A stretch of 64,000 nt of DNA from NCBI GenBank assembly GCA_949752745.1, contig OX457029.1, positions 45,274,000-45,337,999 on the forward strand, in the 5' to 3' direction. Below, piece by piece: positions 22,261 to 35,264 of the stretch. The notes under the pieces were generated by a model. That model searched no databases and was not told the origin of the DNA. It saw only the letters and a program-made list of their open reading frames with translations. The translations under genes and the position numbers were made by a program. The stretch is from Protula sp. h YS-2021 (Eukaryota; Annelida; Polychaeta; Sabellida; Serpulidae). The first letter of the stretch is position 1, and each line of letters begins with the position of its first letter.

Positions 22261-24799
22261 GTAAAAAAAATAAAAAAGTTATTTGGTGGTTGCGTGATAG
22301 AATAGTTTAGCAGTGTATGAACCAGTTCTCCAACTGTCTGACAGAATCTCAGCACCTTTTAGTTCATTTGACATTTCGTTAGCGTCTCAATAAGACTACG
22401 GTTCTTTTAGAGTACTGTTTGGTTACTGTCATGACAACTACACTTTTCTTCTATCTGTATTTTCCCCAACAACCGTTGTCTTAATGAGACATAATCGGCT
22501 TTTCAATGTCATCGGTCGGTGTCCGTCGCAAGTGTTTGTCAGAATTTACCGCTTTTTGATTGATTGTCTTTGAACTTTTTAAACAGCTTCCCTTTGTTGT
22601 TAATTTTCTGGAAAAATTTAGGATTGTGGAAGGATTTGTTAAATTTTGGGTCAATATTAATTGTTTTTCGTCTTTGATACAACTTGACACAAGGTATACA
22701 CAACTTTATTTTTGAGAAATCTATGGGTGTTCTCTTATATATGTCACACTTTTTTGTATTACAATTAATAAGATAGGAGAAAATTGAAATTTTGTGACAC
22801 GGGGATGAGCGACTTGCGTTATTAAGTTATAGGTCAGTTAGAAAATAAATATTGTCGCTTAATTGACCTGGAGCGCTGAAATTTTACAAGATTATAGGTA
22901 TGCATTTTTTAGTGGTGCGCAATAGTGATTTCTGTTTTTAAAAGACCAGCTGCTAGAAACAGGCATTGATCATCAATAGAAAGAAGTAATCCTATAGCAG
23001 ATGTATTAGTCAGTATACTAGCCATATTCTTTTTCCATTATGGATTAGTGTTCTCAATACTCTAGTAAAATTTCAGCAGTCGAGGTGTAGTAAAATCGTC
23101 CCCAAAATGTAAGACAAAGTACCAGTAAAGTAACATATTCTTAACCTGGATCATGGCTTCCGCAGAATTCTGGAGGATTTTTTTATAGATTGTGTTTCTC
23201 GCATGCGCATGCACCAACAAATCTGTTAACATTTCACAAGTCAATGACTTGTAGAGTGCATATTCGTATTGTATGTACAGGCGATCCTATCACACGTTTT
23301 TCCTTGACATGGTCTGTCGTATTGTCCCTGCTTCTCCTGTGAATATACTGGTCCTAGGAACCTCGAATTTGTAATGTATCTAGTACTGATGTGAAGTTGA
23401 GAATCTTGCTTTTTGTATTCAAGTGTTGTAAACAGTGAATGCGAACACGTTTGTGCTTCTTAAAATCTTGAATACACGAAGAAAGTTAGATAATGAGAAA
23501 TTTTGAAACTCTCTAATAATATAAGCCGAGCTGGCGACTTAACAGTGAAAGTGCATGTGGTACAAGACATTCACAAAAACCACCTGACAAATTGACCTCT
23601 ACAGCAAATTAGACGAATATAATATTGCCTGTAAACAGCTTGAAAACATCCGCAGAATCTGTGATGTAAAGGAAAGTAAGCCCGCAAAAACATGAAGGGA
23701 AGACATGCTTTGATGGCAATGAATGATCACTTTTCCCCGCTAATGAGTTCTTTTTCAATCTATGAAGATTTCGGGCTTCGTTAAGGGTTTGAGTACATGG
23801 TTTCAAGTTTGCGGTTGTAAAGAATATTTTATTCAGCAATAAACTTTGAATATCAAAGCAATTATTGCGCTAAAACTGATTAAACGGTAACTTAAATTTA
23901 CTCACTTAAATTTTTAATTGAAATTTAAATATTATTTAAATTGTTTGATACACGAAAAATATAAATACTTTCAAAACTTCATCGAAAGAGTTCCCAGCAT
24001 TCAAGCTACTGGAAGATACATAATGTCTAGACATTTTCAATTCGAAAATATATTTGAATTCAGCAGTGAATTAAAGAGTGGCTTGTGAACAGCTTCAGAT
24101 TGTCCCCCATAACGGCAAAAAGGGGAAAAGTAGACAAAGATTAAAGAAGATAAATTCATCTCTTTGATCTAGATGAAGGATCATGTTTCCCTGTTAAAGG
24201 AGTTATTTTTAATCAATTAACTGTGATTTGTTACTCTTTTTCATGATTTGTAAGGGATGTTGACCTGTTTATTGTGACGATTGAAGAGTTTTCGCTTTTT
24301 AACCAATGCTTTGCAGTTTATTTTTTTTTCTGTTAGTTGTGCGTTTCATATTGAAACAGCCACGATTTTACTAACAAAATATGCCATCATCGACAAAGAA
24401 CAGACTTCTAAAAAGATTCTCACAAATAATTAAATTTCCCTTTCTCAATGTAAAGTTATAAGAAAAATGCAAATGGCATTATATTTTCAAATGTAAACTG
24501 AAGAATCGCAGTTTCCTGTGTTTTATGCAAATGTTGACCTATTTACTAATATTTAATTGCATGAAGAACGAATCAAAGCGCACGGACTAAACCGCCCTAT
24601 TTGTTCCATTTGTTGGCAGTGTAAGTCAAATCACTACAAAACCTTTGCTGCTCATTAGGAAAAAATAAAATATCAAACCGGCTCTATGAAACTTTCCCTA
24701 CTCAATATCTAAAAATGAAAACTTCAGTATCATGGTTGTCGAAAATGCGATGGTATATCATTGTGGTTAATCCGCTTTGATTAGGGTATTAAAGCTCGC
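22261..24799. other. No gene supported
   Basis: AT-rich sequence. Only short chance frames are open. No tandem array, microsatellite or element ends were recognised. Confidence 0.5.
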
Positions 24800-25051
24800 G
24801 TGCTTCATCTCATACCCTGTAAAAAATGTATGCGATTTGATCCGGAACTGTTAAAAAAGGCCAAGAAATTGATCGGGCACACACAGCATGCATTTCCTCA
24901 AACGTGGAGGCGTGAACAGTCTGCTATAATATGCAGTGATGACATTTGGGTGTGCGCCCCAGTCGGCGCAAAAATTTTTGCTACGGGCACAAAATTCGAA
25001 ACGATATGCGTCCAACCTAGTAATCTTATGATTTCACAAATAATTTTTTGA
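24800..25051 (+). CDS. Candidate coding block, 83 codons, unknown protein
   Basis: A frame beginning at a GTG and open for 83 codons reads MLHLIPCKKCMRFDPELLKK then continues with a Lys-rich helix-like segment and further cysteines at about residues 46, 52 and 71. The composition is more protein-like than that of neighbouring open stretches, and a CxxC pair is present near residues 7-10. The upstream acceptor candidate (GTATTAAAG) has a poor pyrimidine tract and no partner exon is identified. I recognise no family. Confidence 0.2.
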   Translation: MLHLIPCKKCMRFDPELLKKAKKLIGHTQHAFPQTWRREQSAIICSDDIWVCAPVGAKIFATGTKFETICVQPSNLMISQIIF

Positions 25052-25407
25052 GCTTTTGAGAAAATAATGAAAAGGACGACCGAGGCATAAGGGGGAGGGA
25101 ATGACGGTTCTGTGTTTTATAGGAATGGGTAAAAGATTATTTTTTAATCTGTTCGAAAACTGTGAAGAAACTATTTTGATTTAAAAATGTCTTTTGAATA
25201 TTGAATATGTAATGAATTTAAGAGGTTCTTTATAGTCAAACCATTCTACGTGGAAGAATTCACCAATGACATGTAATGCTGATGATTAAAAGACTGATGA
25301 TTAATTTTTTTAAGGTGTAAAATTTGGACGATTTGTCTTCATTTTAAGGTGTATTTTATAAAACATTGTTCAGGTCATAAAACTCGATTACTTTTATAAT
25401 TTTATTC

Positions 25408-25473
25408 TTATTAAAATAAGAATTCTGAAGCAAAAAAGAAATCAGATATTTTTTTCTTGACTATTCCGGAATA
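25408..25473 (+). repeat. Left arm of a ~65-bp inverted repeat pair
   Basis: Contains TTAAAATAAGAATTCTGAAG, ATCAGATATTTTTT and CTATTCCGGAAT. The reverse complement of 27060-27130 carries TTAAAATAAGAATTCTGAAG, CCAGATATTTTTTGG and CTATTCCGGAAT in the same order. The arms are about 1.6 kb apart. Either they are the ends of a fold-back element or two inverted copies of a short repeat. Confidence 0.65.
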
Positions 25474-26119
25474 TCCGGCTAATTTCGAAACCAAAAAAGA
25501 ACTGCTTCAGAAAATTTATGAACAGATCCTAGTCGGGAAGTCTGCGCATTGAAAACATTAATTGTAATTTAAAGCTAATGATATTTCTTCCCTTGCAATT
25601 CATTGCCCAAATAGGAATTGCGCGGTATTGGCTTTAGTTTATTTCAATGCTGAGCACATTTAAGGAGTTGCAATTCGATATTCTTTAACGAAACTAATGA
25701 GTGGAATAAGTAGATTTAGAAGTGATTCATATAGCGACTTTAGACGTTAATTAAAGAAACATATGAAAAGGGAATGTTAAAACGTGAGTAGAAACGGTAT
25801 AATTTTCAACCTTTAAAACCAAGCTATCAATAGATAACCTGACTGTTTTCAGGCCATCTCTTTTTTTTCTGCTTGACTTAGAATGCATCTAAGTCAATAG
25901 ATATCCTGAGTCTTGTGAAATCAGCGACGGATTCAGTCACAAAATCACTGTAAATGTCAGTATTTTTATGAAGTCTCTTGTTTACTCGGCGACATTGCAA
26001 AGTTATCAGATTCACTGAAATAAGATCGAATGGGACAGGTAAGTTTCTTTGATTTTCTTTACTGTACAAAGATCATTGGTCTTTGTATTTGTTTTAATGA
26101 GGAATTGCAATTATTGTTT

Positions 26120-26270
26120 TATGCGATAGATGTTTGCCGCCATAGGGGTACTCGGGGTTGGCGGCCTTTGTAAAACGATGTTTGTTATTTCTTCGTCTGT
26201 ATCTTTAATCAAACAGTGTCTAGTCGGGTACTTCGGGTTGTGATGGTATTGGCTTTTGTGAAACTGCAAA
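26120..26270. repeat. Short diverged direct repeat (GGGTACTCGGGGTTG)
   Basis: GGGGTACTCGGGGTTGGCGG (near 26146) and GTCGGGTACTTCGGGTTGTG (near 26224), each followed by GGC-TTTGTAAAACG or GGCTTTTGTGAAAC, form two diverged copies about 80 bp apart. They lie between the inverted arms at 25.4 and 27.1 kb. Confidence 0.4.
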
Positions 26271-26499
26271 AGCTATCACTCTGTAATCAATTCAGGGCCA
26301 GTCGCATACCACGATTATTGTAATTTTGCAGTTCATAATGGCAATTGCACACATTTTTCGTTTGGCTTCAGTAACTTTTTAGATACTTAATAAATCTGTT
26401 TTGAAATCAGGTTGCTTTTCGCGTGATCGCGCCATGGGGGATACCGTTGAAGTAATTTAGCAATAGATCTCCTGTCGTATTGAAATTCAGTTGAACAGG

Positions 26500-26840
26500 A
26501 ATTCCAAAATGTGTTGGCTAAAAATTTGGCTGGATTCAGAAATTGCCTTCACAACCCAGAGCACTCCATTGAACTACAGTTGATAAGGGAATACCCAAAT
26601 GTGGTCGAAAAATAATAACGGCAGTTGTAATACCAACATAATACAATCGCAGTCCAGAGTGCTTAATGAACCTCATTAAAAAGGTGAAACCCAGATGCTA
26701 CTTAAAAAAATGCAACACGGACAATTGCGATTCCTTATAGCGGGATCATAGCCCAGAGTAATTTATTGAGTGTGAAGTGTTCGCATCAACGGAATAACTG
26801 CAGTACCATTAACTCGACGGATTGTGGCTTAGAGTTTTTT
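26500..26840. repeat. Diverged ~97-bp tandem repeat, about four units
   Basis: CCCAGAGCACTCCATTGAAC (about 26558), TCCAGAGTGCTTAATGAAC (about 26653), CCCAGAGTAATTTATTGAG (about 26752) and CTTAGAGTTTTTTTAC (about 26829) are spaced 77-99 bp apart, with further similarity between them (CAATTGC, GTAATACC, AATAAC). Old, strongly diverged array inside the inverted-repeat pair. Confidence 0.5.
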
Positions 26841-27059
26841 TACAGTAAACAATGAGCAACTTAACAATAAAGTTAAATTCATTTCAATGAGTCAGTCAGA
26901 TTTTGATGGCACCCTTGCCACACGACGAGTCGCACACGGACTTGTGGGGGTAGCGCCTTTGCCTGATTTCTGATGGCATTTATAAAGTTTTTTAATATTT
27001 TAGTGACTTTACAATGTCAGTGAAATTTTCAGTAGCATATTATATAACACTGTATTATT

Positions 27060-27130
27060 TAAAATTCCGGAATAGCCTGCCAAAAAATATCTGGTTTCCT
27101 ATTTACTTCAGAATTCTTATTTTAATTAAT
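27060..27130 (-). repeat. Right arm of the ~65-bp inverted repeat pair
   Basis: Reverse complement of the left arm at 25408-25473, roughly three quarters identical by eye. No clear target-site duplication is visible outside the arms. Confidence 0.65.
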
Positions 27131-29170
27131 ACGGTGTTATATATATTTGAAATATTTTCTCTGGTCTCCTAATTTATTTAATAGGGCAAGGCCGGATGTC
27201 TGCTGAAACTTACTGTCCTAGTAAAATTTACTGGCCTTGCTTACTGCAGCCATATTTAAATAAAAAAGTTATTTGTTGTTCTGAATGACCCACACCACTG
27301 AATACTGACTACTTGAGTGTCACGTACCCACCTCTATGGCTGATTGATCAAATTTAGATAAGTAACCGCGCTGTTACCCCATTAACTATATATCTGTTGT
27401 CCCTTTGGCAGTGGTACGCGTTTGTAATGTACCCTTTCTTCCTTTCTGATGCTTGGGATTACAAATTAAAACCGCTTTAGAAAGGTCGTGTTACAGAGCA
27501 AAAACAACAAGAATCTTTCACAAAGTAGAGTACAGTCCGCTGAACGGTTGAAAGGGCAGTGGGTGTGTAGTATGATATGCTTAATAATATGGATTTAAAA
27601 ATCAGAAGACATTTAAAACGCTAGCAAAAAATTAGAAAAAAACTAACTAGTAACGAATCCATTGGCTGAACTTTGTATGTACCGGGGATTTAGCTAGAGA
27701 CTTAAGTAATTTGTGTTCTCTTTAATGTATTTTAGGAGATCTCATGATTTATATACTGTGATGCTTTGCTGAGTTATTACTTTGTCTCATTTCTTTTGCC
27801 CATTGTGTGGCAGGGCTGTTCTGTAAAATACAATCTTGGAAAATAATGGTGTGTCTAACGAAGAAAGTCAGCCCCACCCCCTCTCTCCTCGCCCACTGTT
27901 TCGGGTATTTATAATAAATGTTAGCTTTTAATGTAGATGCACGTGCACATCTTGTAACACTTTAGTATTCAAAGCAGACTTGAATCTCTCGACAGTAATA
28001 AACCAATGAAAACACAATATGAAACCCACAAAGCTTGGCCGTGTTGATAAGCAAACCATATACCTAACTTGACAGCTCCAAAAATTATGTTCGTAGCTAA
28101 AAATAAAGTTAAAAGGTAGTAATCGTCTATTTGTAAAATATAAAATTACTTGTCATCGGTACCCGGTCCATGTTTATAAAATGTGTGGAAAAAATTAGAA
28201 ATTACGCCGTATGTCCAATCAATCCCCTTTGCCTGTCTGATTTTGTACCTAATTTCATTGCGAAATAAGAGGATAACGTGTGAGATGGGAGAGCTTGGAA
28301 ATATGGCTGCGCAAATCTATATGTCCTTCTATTGTCTATCCGTCCTTATTTGTCTATCAAAGTGGAGAGGTGAAGAAATCCACAGAAACTTTTTCTTTTT
28401 CATAATGGAAAAATTAATCAATATATATCAACTTTTTCAGAAACAGCGTTTTTTTTTCAGTGTAAAAGCACTTCAGCAAAACTTAATGTCAGGTGAAATC
28501 GGTGTGTCGTACAGTTGTTTATCACATAAGAGCAATTGAATTGGCACTGTTTAAAAGAACTTCTTTTGTGTTTTAAAAGATAAAATATGATCGCATTATC
28601 GATTAAACACAGGTTTCTTTAGAAAATCAGGGAAAAGATTAGCTGATTTCCACAGCACAGGCTCTTAATGTAATTCATGTTGGTGAATTGTTTTTGTAAG
28701 AATTTTTTTTCTGGTAGATTTGCTGATATCGTTTTACTTCAAAAAATTATTTTCCTGTTAGCTTTGAAACTTGCTTGAAACGAAAGTTGTCGTAGGAAGG
28801 TGCTTTTAGCATTTAATACTCAGTAATACGGTTTCTCATTTCTTGTCTTTTTGTCTGCTCAGAAATGCCATTTTATTCATATATTATAATTGCCCTGGTC
28901 TTGGTTAGTTGTTATGATTGGGCACGAAAGATTAATGTACCCCGCCTGTATCTAGTTATGTATCTTAAGTTATGACTCCCTTTCAGTCCGGCTTCTTAGT
29001 TCACCATAAACTAGAGCACCATTACACCTTGCCTGAACAATTAATGCTGGAAGGACCACACTTGTTTACGGTGTTGTTTTATCTCTGTTGTGTGCTGAGA
29101 TCGAATCTCAAGAGAAGTCTTTTTCTCCAGATTATATTTTAATCTTGCGAATTTTTAGGTTACAATGGAT
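27131..29170. other. No gene supported
   Basis: The longest open frame (28183-28539, 118 codons, no ATG at its start) contains CTATCCGTCC-like repeat-type sequence and poly-Phe and is not credible as a gene. Nothing else is recognised. Confidence 0.5.
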
Positions 29171-29174
29171 GTAT

Positions 29175-29275
29175 GTTTGCAGTGAAGTTAAATATGTATG
29201 TGTCTGTATGTGTGTATGTATGTGTGTATGTTTGTGTGCATGTATGTTTGTGTATTTATGCGTGTATGTATCTGC
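29175..29275. repeat. Imperfect (TGTATG)n / (GT)n microsatellite
   Basis: TATGTGTGTATGTATGTGTG-type sequence with irregular interruptions. GT/TATG tracts also follow the hairpins at 30.3 and 38.7 kb, so this may be a remnant of the same element class. Confidence 0.85.
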
Positions 29276-29773
29276 CTGAGGTTTTACCAAACTATTTTAA
29301 ATAATGTCCCATGTGTTTTACTATAGGATAGTATTTTTCTTAATGATCTTGTAATATTGGTTAAGTTATACCGCTCTGTAATCCTTCAGTCTTTCAAATA
29401 GTTTTGTTTATTTGTGACTCAGTATCGGTGTTTTAAAATCACACTCGGTTATTCTTTAACTTATGGTCTTTCATTTTATGTGGATTCATATTGACATTAT
29501 TTAACATGCTTTGACCTCAAAAGAAGGTATAAACAACGGTAAAAAGCGCCATTGCATGTGTAACTTAATATTGTCTATTCGATATAATGCTACCAAGAGA
29601 CGATGGTTTGAGCGGGTGAATGGGATATTTTCTGGTGTATAGTATAGGAAACAATGTTATTGGTATGAGAGGTATTTGTGGAGTGGGTTAGCAATACAGC
29701 TTGATTGAAAGAAACTGTTTAAGATTAAAGGAAAAGATCGAATTATACTGAACGTTCTTTGCAAGCGTATCCA

Positions 29774-29803
29774 GGTCACTTATTGTCCCTGGACATTCTT
29801 GTT
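29774..29803 (+). repeat. GTCC-N-GGAC terminal-type motif, copy 2
   Basis: GGTCACTTATTGTCCCTGGA followed by CATTCTTGTT. Same motif as at 13030, 39708 and 42080. Confidence 0.6.
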
Positions 29804-30130
29804 GAAAAATATTTTTCTGAAAAACCAACGAATTTGTGAAAAATTAACGAATAGAAATTTAATAAAGTAGACATTTACAGAGATTTTCGGTAATAACCCG
29901 TTACTTTTAAAATAGTAGTCATGGCGTCTACACAGTCATAAGAGAGAACATGCAAAGGACAATTTCTCGGCTTCAGCGTCATTGTAGTTTGTCATAACGT
30001 CATTGTCATTCTCCACAATCAGGCGTTGTCGGAAAATCGGCGTTGCCAGTTCCATGGAAAGTTCGAAGACATTTTTATTGCCTGTTCAGTTGATAGTAAA
30101 ACACGTTTGTTGTTTTTACGGCTATCCCAT

Positions 30131-30160
30131 TATTATTATTATTATTATTATTATTTTTAT
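30131..30160. repeat. (TTA)n microsatellite
   Basis: About eight TTA units. Confidence 0.9.
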
Positions 30161-30289
30161 AAAACTAAAATTTAATATTATAGTAACTATGTGTTAAGTT
30201 GTTCTGTTCTTACTTCCTCCATTACCTCGGTAAAAATAACGGATCTTTCAAGAGATCGCGATACTTTTAAGAGCTATTTGCCAAAACTG

Positions 30290-30725
30290 TTTTCAGCCAG
30301 CTGACTTTCGGCGGTTCGCTCCGTTATGTGTGTATGTGCGTGTGTGTAAGCAATATAAAAAATTGTTACTCTTCCTACGATGGTTTTGAAATTTGGCAGG
30401 GCCTAGGGGTGTTCGCTGTTCGTTATCCATCACGTAGCTTTTTTGTCTTTTCTGTGATTCGGCCAAAATTGGCCGAAATATTGGCCAGATATAAAAAACT
30501 AAAAAATGCTACTCTTCGTCAAATAATCCGGCTCGATTGCGTTGCAATTTGACAGGAATGTTCCCCTCAAGTTCCTGCATCAGACTTTTATTTTATTTGG
30601 AGATATGAATTGGTAAAAATATTGGCCAAAAACAGATTGCAGAAAAATCTCAATCTCGATCTCAAAAATATTTGCCAAAAACCTAAGCACAGAAAAATAT
30701 GTCTTCGTACTTGATGCTCCTTCAC
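30290..30725 (+). repeat. Hairpin-led repeat element, short copy
   Basis: Begins with a degenerate hairpin-like GCCAGCTGACTTTCGGCGG and a GTTATGTGTGTATGTGCGTG tract. Two or more units follow with CTACTCTTC, TTTGAAATTTGGCAGG, GGCCAAAATTGGCC and ACAGGAATGTTCCCC. The same modules are at 37860-38090 and, more decayed, at 5130-5430. It ends near the (TA)n tract. Confidence 0.6.
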
Positions 30726-30840
30726 CAGACAGAATAGCTCAAATCGTGTTCTGATAATCACGAGGTCGTGAGATCAAAACCTGCTATAGTCTGGAAAGGG
30801 TTTTTATGTGCTGATGTTGAAATTTTCGCAAGCCGGTGTC

Positions 30841-30843
<3 letters not shown>

Positions 30844-30906
<63 letters not shown>
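30844..30906. repeat. (TA)n microsatellite
   Basis: About thirty-one pure TA units, directly after the sequence TGATGTTGAAATTTTCGC. A second long (TA)n tract at 38224 also follows a GTTTTTATGTGCTGATGTT-like string, so the two tracts share their left flank and are probably part of one repeat family. Confidence 0.97.
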
Positions 30907-30909
<3 letters not shown>

Positions 30910-32714
30910 TAAACCTAGCTAAATGTGACAGGATTGCCACGATCAAGAGCTATTTTTTTCTTCCTTCATTGATTTTGCAAGCCATATTTATAGTTCTGCA
31001 TCTCACAGAAGCGTATATATATTGTGAACCGGTGTGAACAAAATTGTATGAAAATATTATTAGATGAGAAATATTTTTTCTTTGTTTCTTTCTTTCCTTT
31101 CTTTCTCCCTCCGCTCCCTTTCTCAATCCCAAGTTGGTCTTCAGTAGAGTTGTAGTACTTTTGTTATCGGCTGCTCAAAAACTAGCCAAAGAAAACGGGT
31201 AGCTTTTGGAAAAACACAAAGAATGCTGTCGAACAGTGCTGGTCCGATTACTTTTAAAATCTTTGTTGGTCATGAGGTCTTTTGCCAAATCAAAATCTCA
31301 AAATTGGTCGGTTTCTGCTTTGATCTTTTGTAATGTCGGCACTTTCACGGCTGGGCAACGGTCATTCTGGTTTTTATATGTCATTTTTTAACATTTAGAA
31401 TTAATTGTGTTTTTTTAAAGTTGACTCGGAGAAGTTTGTTTGACATCTTGTACCAGAGACTTTGCTGTGTTTGGGAGTTGCGTGGTGAAATCGGTGATAT
31501 TGTAAACGTGACGAACTCTAGGTCCCCAAGTTTCAGTCTGATAAAAATATGAATTCTTATGAGCGACAATATTTATTGTGTTGAAATACGACAAATTAGA
31601 TTTCACTGTTTAATATTTATTGTGTGATATTTTTCTTGAAGACTTCTAATAGAATAAGATATTTAATTGAGGCGAAACTCTTTCAGCAGTAACGTATTTC
31701 AAAAGAAATCAGTCAGCCAAGTTCGGTTTATTAGTATGTCTTTTTCATCTTACCGACCGGAAGTAGCTAATGTTTGAAGCTTTTATTTGAATGTTCAGAG
31801 TTTCAAAGAATTTCCTTGCAAGGCTAGAAGTAATGAGCCACTCATTTTCGTGTGATTGCTTATTACAGGCAAATTTGGGTTATTTATTTTTTCACGACGA
31901 ACTTCAAGGTCGCATTCTGTTCAATACGTGATGTCTGTACTAGCTACAGCTGCGTTAACTATTTACGCAAGCCTTACGTAAACCAGGAGTAGCTGATAAT
32001 CTTTGAAGACTTTAAAGTTCTTGCTTTTACAACTGACGCGTCACAGCTATAAAATAAAACAAAGAAATTGTGTCATAGAATGTATTATTTTATACAGTGT
32101 GTTAGTTTTTATCCAGCGTTGCAGCAAGCTATAGATTTATTTGACAACTATAAGGTCACACAACTTTTTTGGCATTTTTAGTGAATTTTTTCTTTGAAAC
32201 AATTTAAACATTCATGTATCGTATGAGTTCATCCAAGATCTGTATCTGCCGTTATTTTCATGATGTTTGGAAGAAGAATCTATTGAAGACAAGATTTGTT
32301 TCTGCAATATGAAAGTAATCACCACGAGCCAGTTAATACTCGAATCACACTGAAATCCCACCTTTTCGTATGTGAGGTATCATTAATTAGACATCGCACG
32401 CCAAACAGTGCAGTCGTTGGCGTTACTTGTTAGTACCAGATGAAGGAACTGAAGAGAGAAGATATTAGATTTAAGAACAAGTTCTATGTTTCATGCATCT
32501 CCAGTTTATTGTTTTGGTGAAAACAAATAATTTTGAAAATTCTTTATAACAATCTTGCATTCCATCAAGACTAAGTAATCCTAAATAATCCTAAGTAATA
32601 GTGAAAAGTGTATATCAGACACTGGCTTTTATTTTTGTAATTAGAAATATTATAATCGTTGCTGTTGTTATTATTATTATCGTAGAACCCTGATGCATGT
32701 TCTATTTCCTTCAG
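30907..32714. other. Unassigned sequence with weak repeat remnants
   Basis: A CTTTCTTTCC-type pyrimidine tract lies near 31078-31122. At 31160-31330 traces of the GGCCAAA / TGCTGTCGAACAGTG repeat family may be present. Otherwise I see no gene or clear element. Confidence 0.4.
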
Positions 32715-32777
32715 ATAAAAGTCGTGTGTGTTTACTGGAAGACTGAGTATGTTCCTCTCACAGACTTTGTGCGATAA
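32715..32777 (+). CDS. Very short candidate terminal exon
   Basis: TTCTATTTCCTTCAG (AG at 32713-32714) precedes 20 open codons, IKVVCVYWKTEYVPLTDFVR, then TAA at 32775. Entry would be in phase 0. The peptide looks coding-like (Trp, Tyr, alternating hydrophobics) but 20 codons can easily be open by chance, and no partner exon is known. Confidence 0.15.
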   Translation: MKVVCVYWKTEYVPLTDFVR

Positions 32778-35243
32778 ATTATTGGTTCGTTCTGTGAACA
32801 GTTAAATGCCGTTGAATGTAGGAAATACTTGTATGATAAAAGTAAGATCATATGGCGGTTGGTTATACGGCACCCATCGCAGCGCAGTGGCCCCAGTGGC
32901 GTTTTTCACGACGCTGTGTCTGTAGCACTTGTTCATTTTCATAGCAGAAGAAAGGAAACAGAAAAAAATCTCTCGTAAATGAGTGCACATTTTATAGTTT
33001 TGCTGCAATATAATGGCTATCTTTCCAAGAAGATGGTACTGACGTCATTCTTCTTTGGGACGACTCTACGGTTCAGTAAAGTACAAAAGCAAACGTCACC
33101 TCAGATCTGCTTACATCTTAGTAAAGCAAGGCGTAACAGATGACCTTTTAACATAACTACTAAATATCTTGGACCTGACTGAAATCAGTTTCAAGCAGGA
33201 AAATGTACACAAGCGACACATCACGTATTGGCCTCAGGACTTAAAAAAAAGCTATTGTTAAAACATCTCGATTTTGTTCTGACAATCAGTTCAAATGCCA
33301 AACTCATTTGAGGAGTGAAGTGTGTTGAGGGGTTAATTTAAATGGTATCAAGCCGAGTCGTTTCTAAAATTTGTTTTGCTTTGTTCGTCTGGGATCATTT
33401 TTATGAATGTTTCCCCGTGAGTTCTACTAGGTCATGTAACTACTGTTGTGGCAATAGCTGGCACTTTGCAAACCGACTTTAGCACCGATTTCATAGGTCA
33501 TCTGCGTAACACGGGGAATCGTGTTTCTCTGAGGCTCTGGTTCCTTATAGTTGTCTGTCAGGTCATATCAGTACTGTTAGCATGTAGTACTTCATTATTC
33601 CTACCCTGTAGGAGTTATCAGTTAAAAATTCGCATTTTCGACATTGAATCATTTATCGATGAAAAACATGCACACTTGTATCTTTATAAAATTTTAGCAG
33701 TAAGGTTAAATAAAACCATCATGCTTGAATGGAACAAAAAAGTGTCAACAGAGTTTCATCAAGTTCTTAGTACTTGGGTCATGGATTGTACAGAATTCTA
33801 GGCGATTTTATTTATATCTACATTACTTTTTGTTTATAAAAATGAAATATATTGAATACGTTCTTAACTGACCATTTAAACACTTGTTTATATTCATTTT
33901 CTAACAGACTCATAATTTAATAATGTAAATAGATGACCCCAATGTCAGAAAAGTTCAATCTTCTCCTGTCTTACGAACTTAGTGGGACAAAAGTCCTATA
34001 TGTAAAAGGGAACATACATATATAGCAAACTGATTCATTCAAATGATTCTTCTCGAAAATAAAGATACCCGAGTCCTAGCTGAAAAATGCTTTATTTGAC
34101 CCATCATTTCATAACTTGTACTGTTCATAACTTGTTCTTGGTTGCTCGTTTTCACGCAGTTGTTGACAAGATTATATCAGTTCTAGTCGAGTACCGTGGC
34201 GATTTCTTATTATATCTTGTTTAGTCGCCTGTCTGGTCTAGGCAGTTCTCACATTTAGCTGTACTATTTGTTTCCCTATTAAGGTACTTCTGTCAAATTT
34301 GTCATGTATTGATGCTTATATTTCTTAGTTAAAAGATGAAAAGAAACAGGTCTTCTGAATGTTATTAACAGAACTCTCATATTTGGAGAGGGTATTTTGA
34401 TGTATACAGATGATCACCAATCTTTTTGTTTTGAAATTTGGATCGCTCCAAAGGCACTTAAACTGCTGTGTTCTGCCTTACTCGTCTTTTATCCTTGGTG
34501 CAGAAGCAACCAATAGAGGAACACAAACTTGTGTGTCGGCTTTGTTCCTTACGGTACAGCGCACCAGTTCCAGTTTAATTTTACTCACTTATTGTACTTT
34601 TTTTATACAAATATGTCTGTTGATTATATGCATTTTCTCAAAGTGCCGATGTCTGCCTTTACCAAATGTTGATTGTTGGAAGGAATTAACATAAATATCT
34701 ACAGTACATTTCATCGTCAACATTTTAATACAGCGACAGGGCTTCCGTAAGTTTACTCTGATTTTTATCATCCCTTTTCTTGTAATTAACCGGTAAAACT
34801 GAAGCGGTGGGATATCGAAGGGACAAATGTGAATAAGACCAATCTCCCTTGTCGGTACCTGTTGGGATGCATTTTGATTTTACTTTTTCTATCCTTTGGT
34901 GTAATTTCATTACCGTTAGCGAAATTGATCTCCGACTGCCATTGTTTACTTTGTAATACAAAGGAGTTTGACCTGGTGAATCTGTTGTAGTGAATTACTG
35001 GAATTTAAATTCATTGCAGCCTGAATACTCAAGATTCAGAATTGAATTATGAACCACGTTTATTGAATTGAACAGCTGAAAATCAAGTGTCCTCATGTGG
35101 GATAATCGTGATTTCGTTTACCGTTGTTTGCTGTTTCACATACGGCTAATCCGTCACTCAGGGTCAGATTAACCGTCACTTAATTGATTGATATCGGCTT
35201 TATATGGTTCCTGTATCGCTTGTTTTCGTTTTGTTGGTCATCT
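32778..35243. other. No gene supported
   Basis: The longest open frame (33448-33801, plus, 117 codons) has no ATG near its start and contains a hydrophobic segment (LRLWFLIVVCQVISVLLACS) but no conserved domain. I leave it as chance. No repeat was recognised. Confidence 0.45.
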
Positions 35244-35264
35244 GGGGGGGGGGGGGGGGGGGGG
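35244..35264. repeat. Poly-G tract
   Basis: Twenty-one consecutive G residues; likely length-polymorphic and error-prone in sequencing. Confidence 0.95.

Noticed and set aside
30768..31037. Frames with poly(Ile-Tyr) across (TA)n tracts at 30.8 and 38.2 kb
   Set aside because: Translation of a dinucleotide microsatellite.
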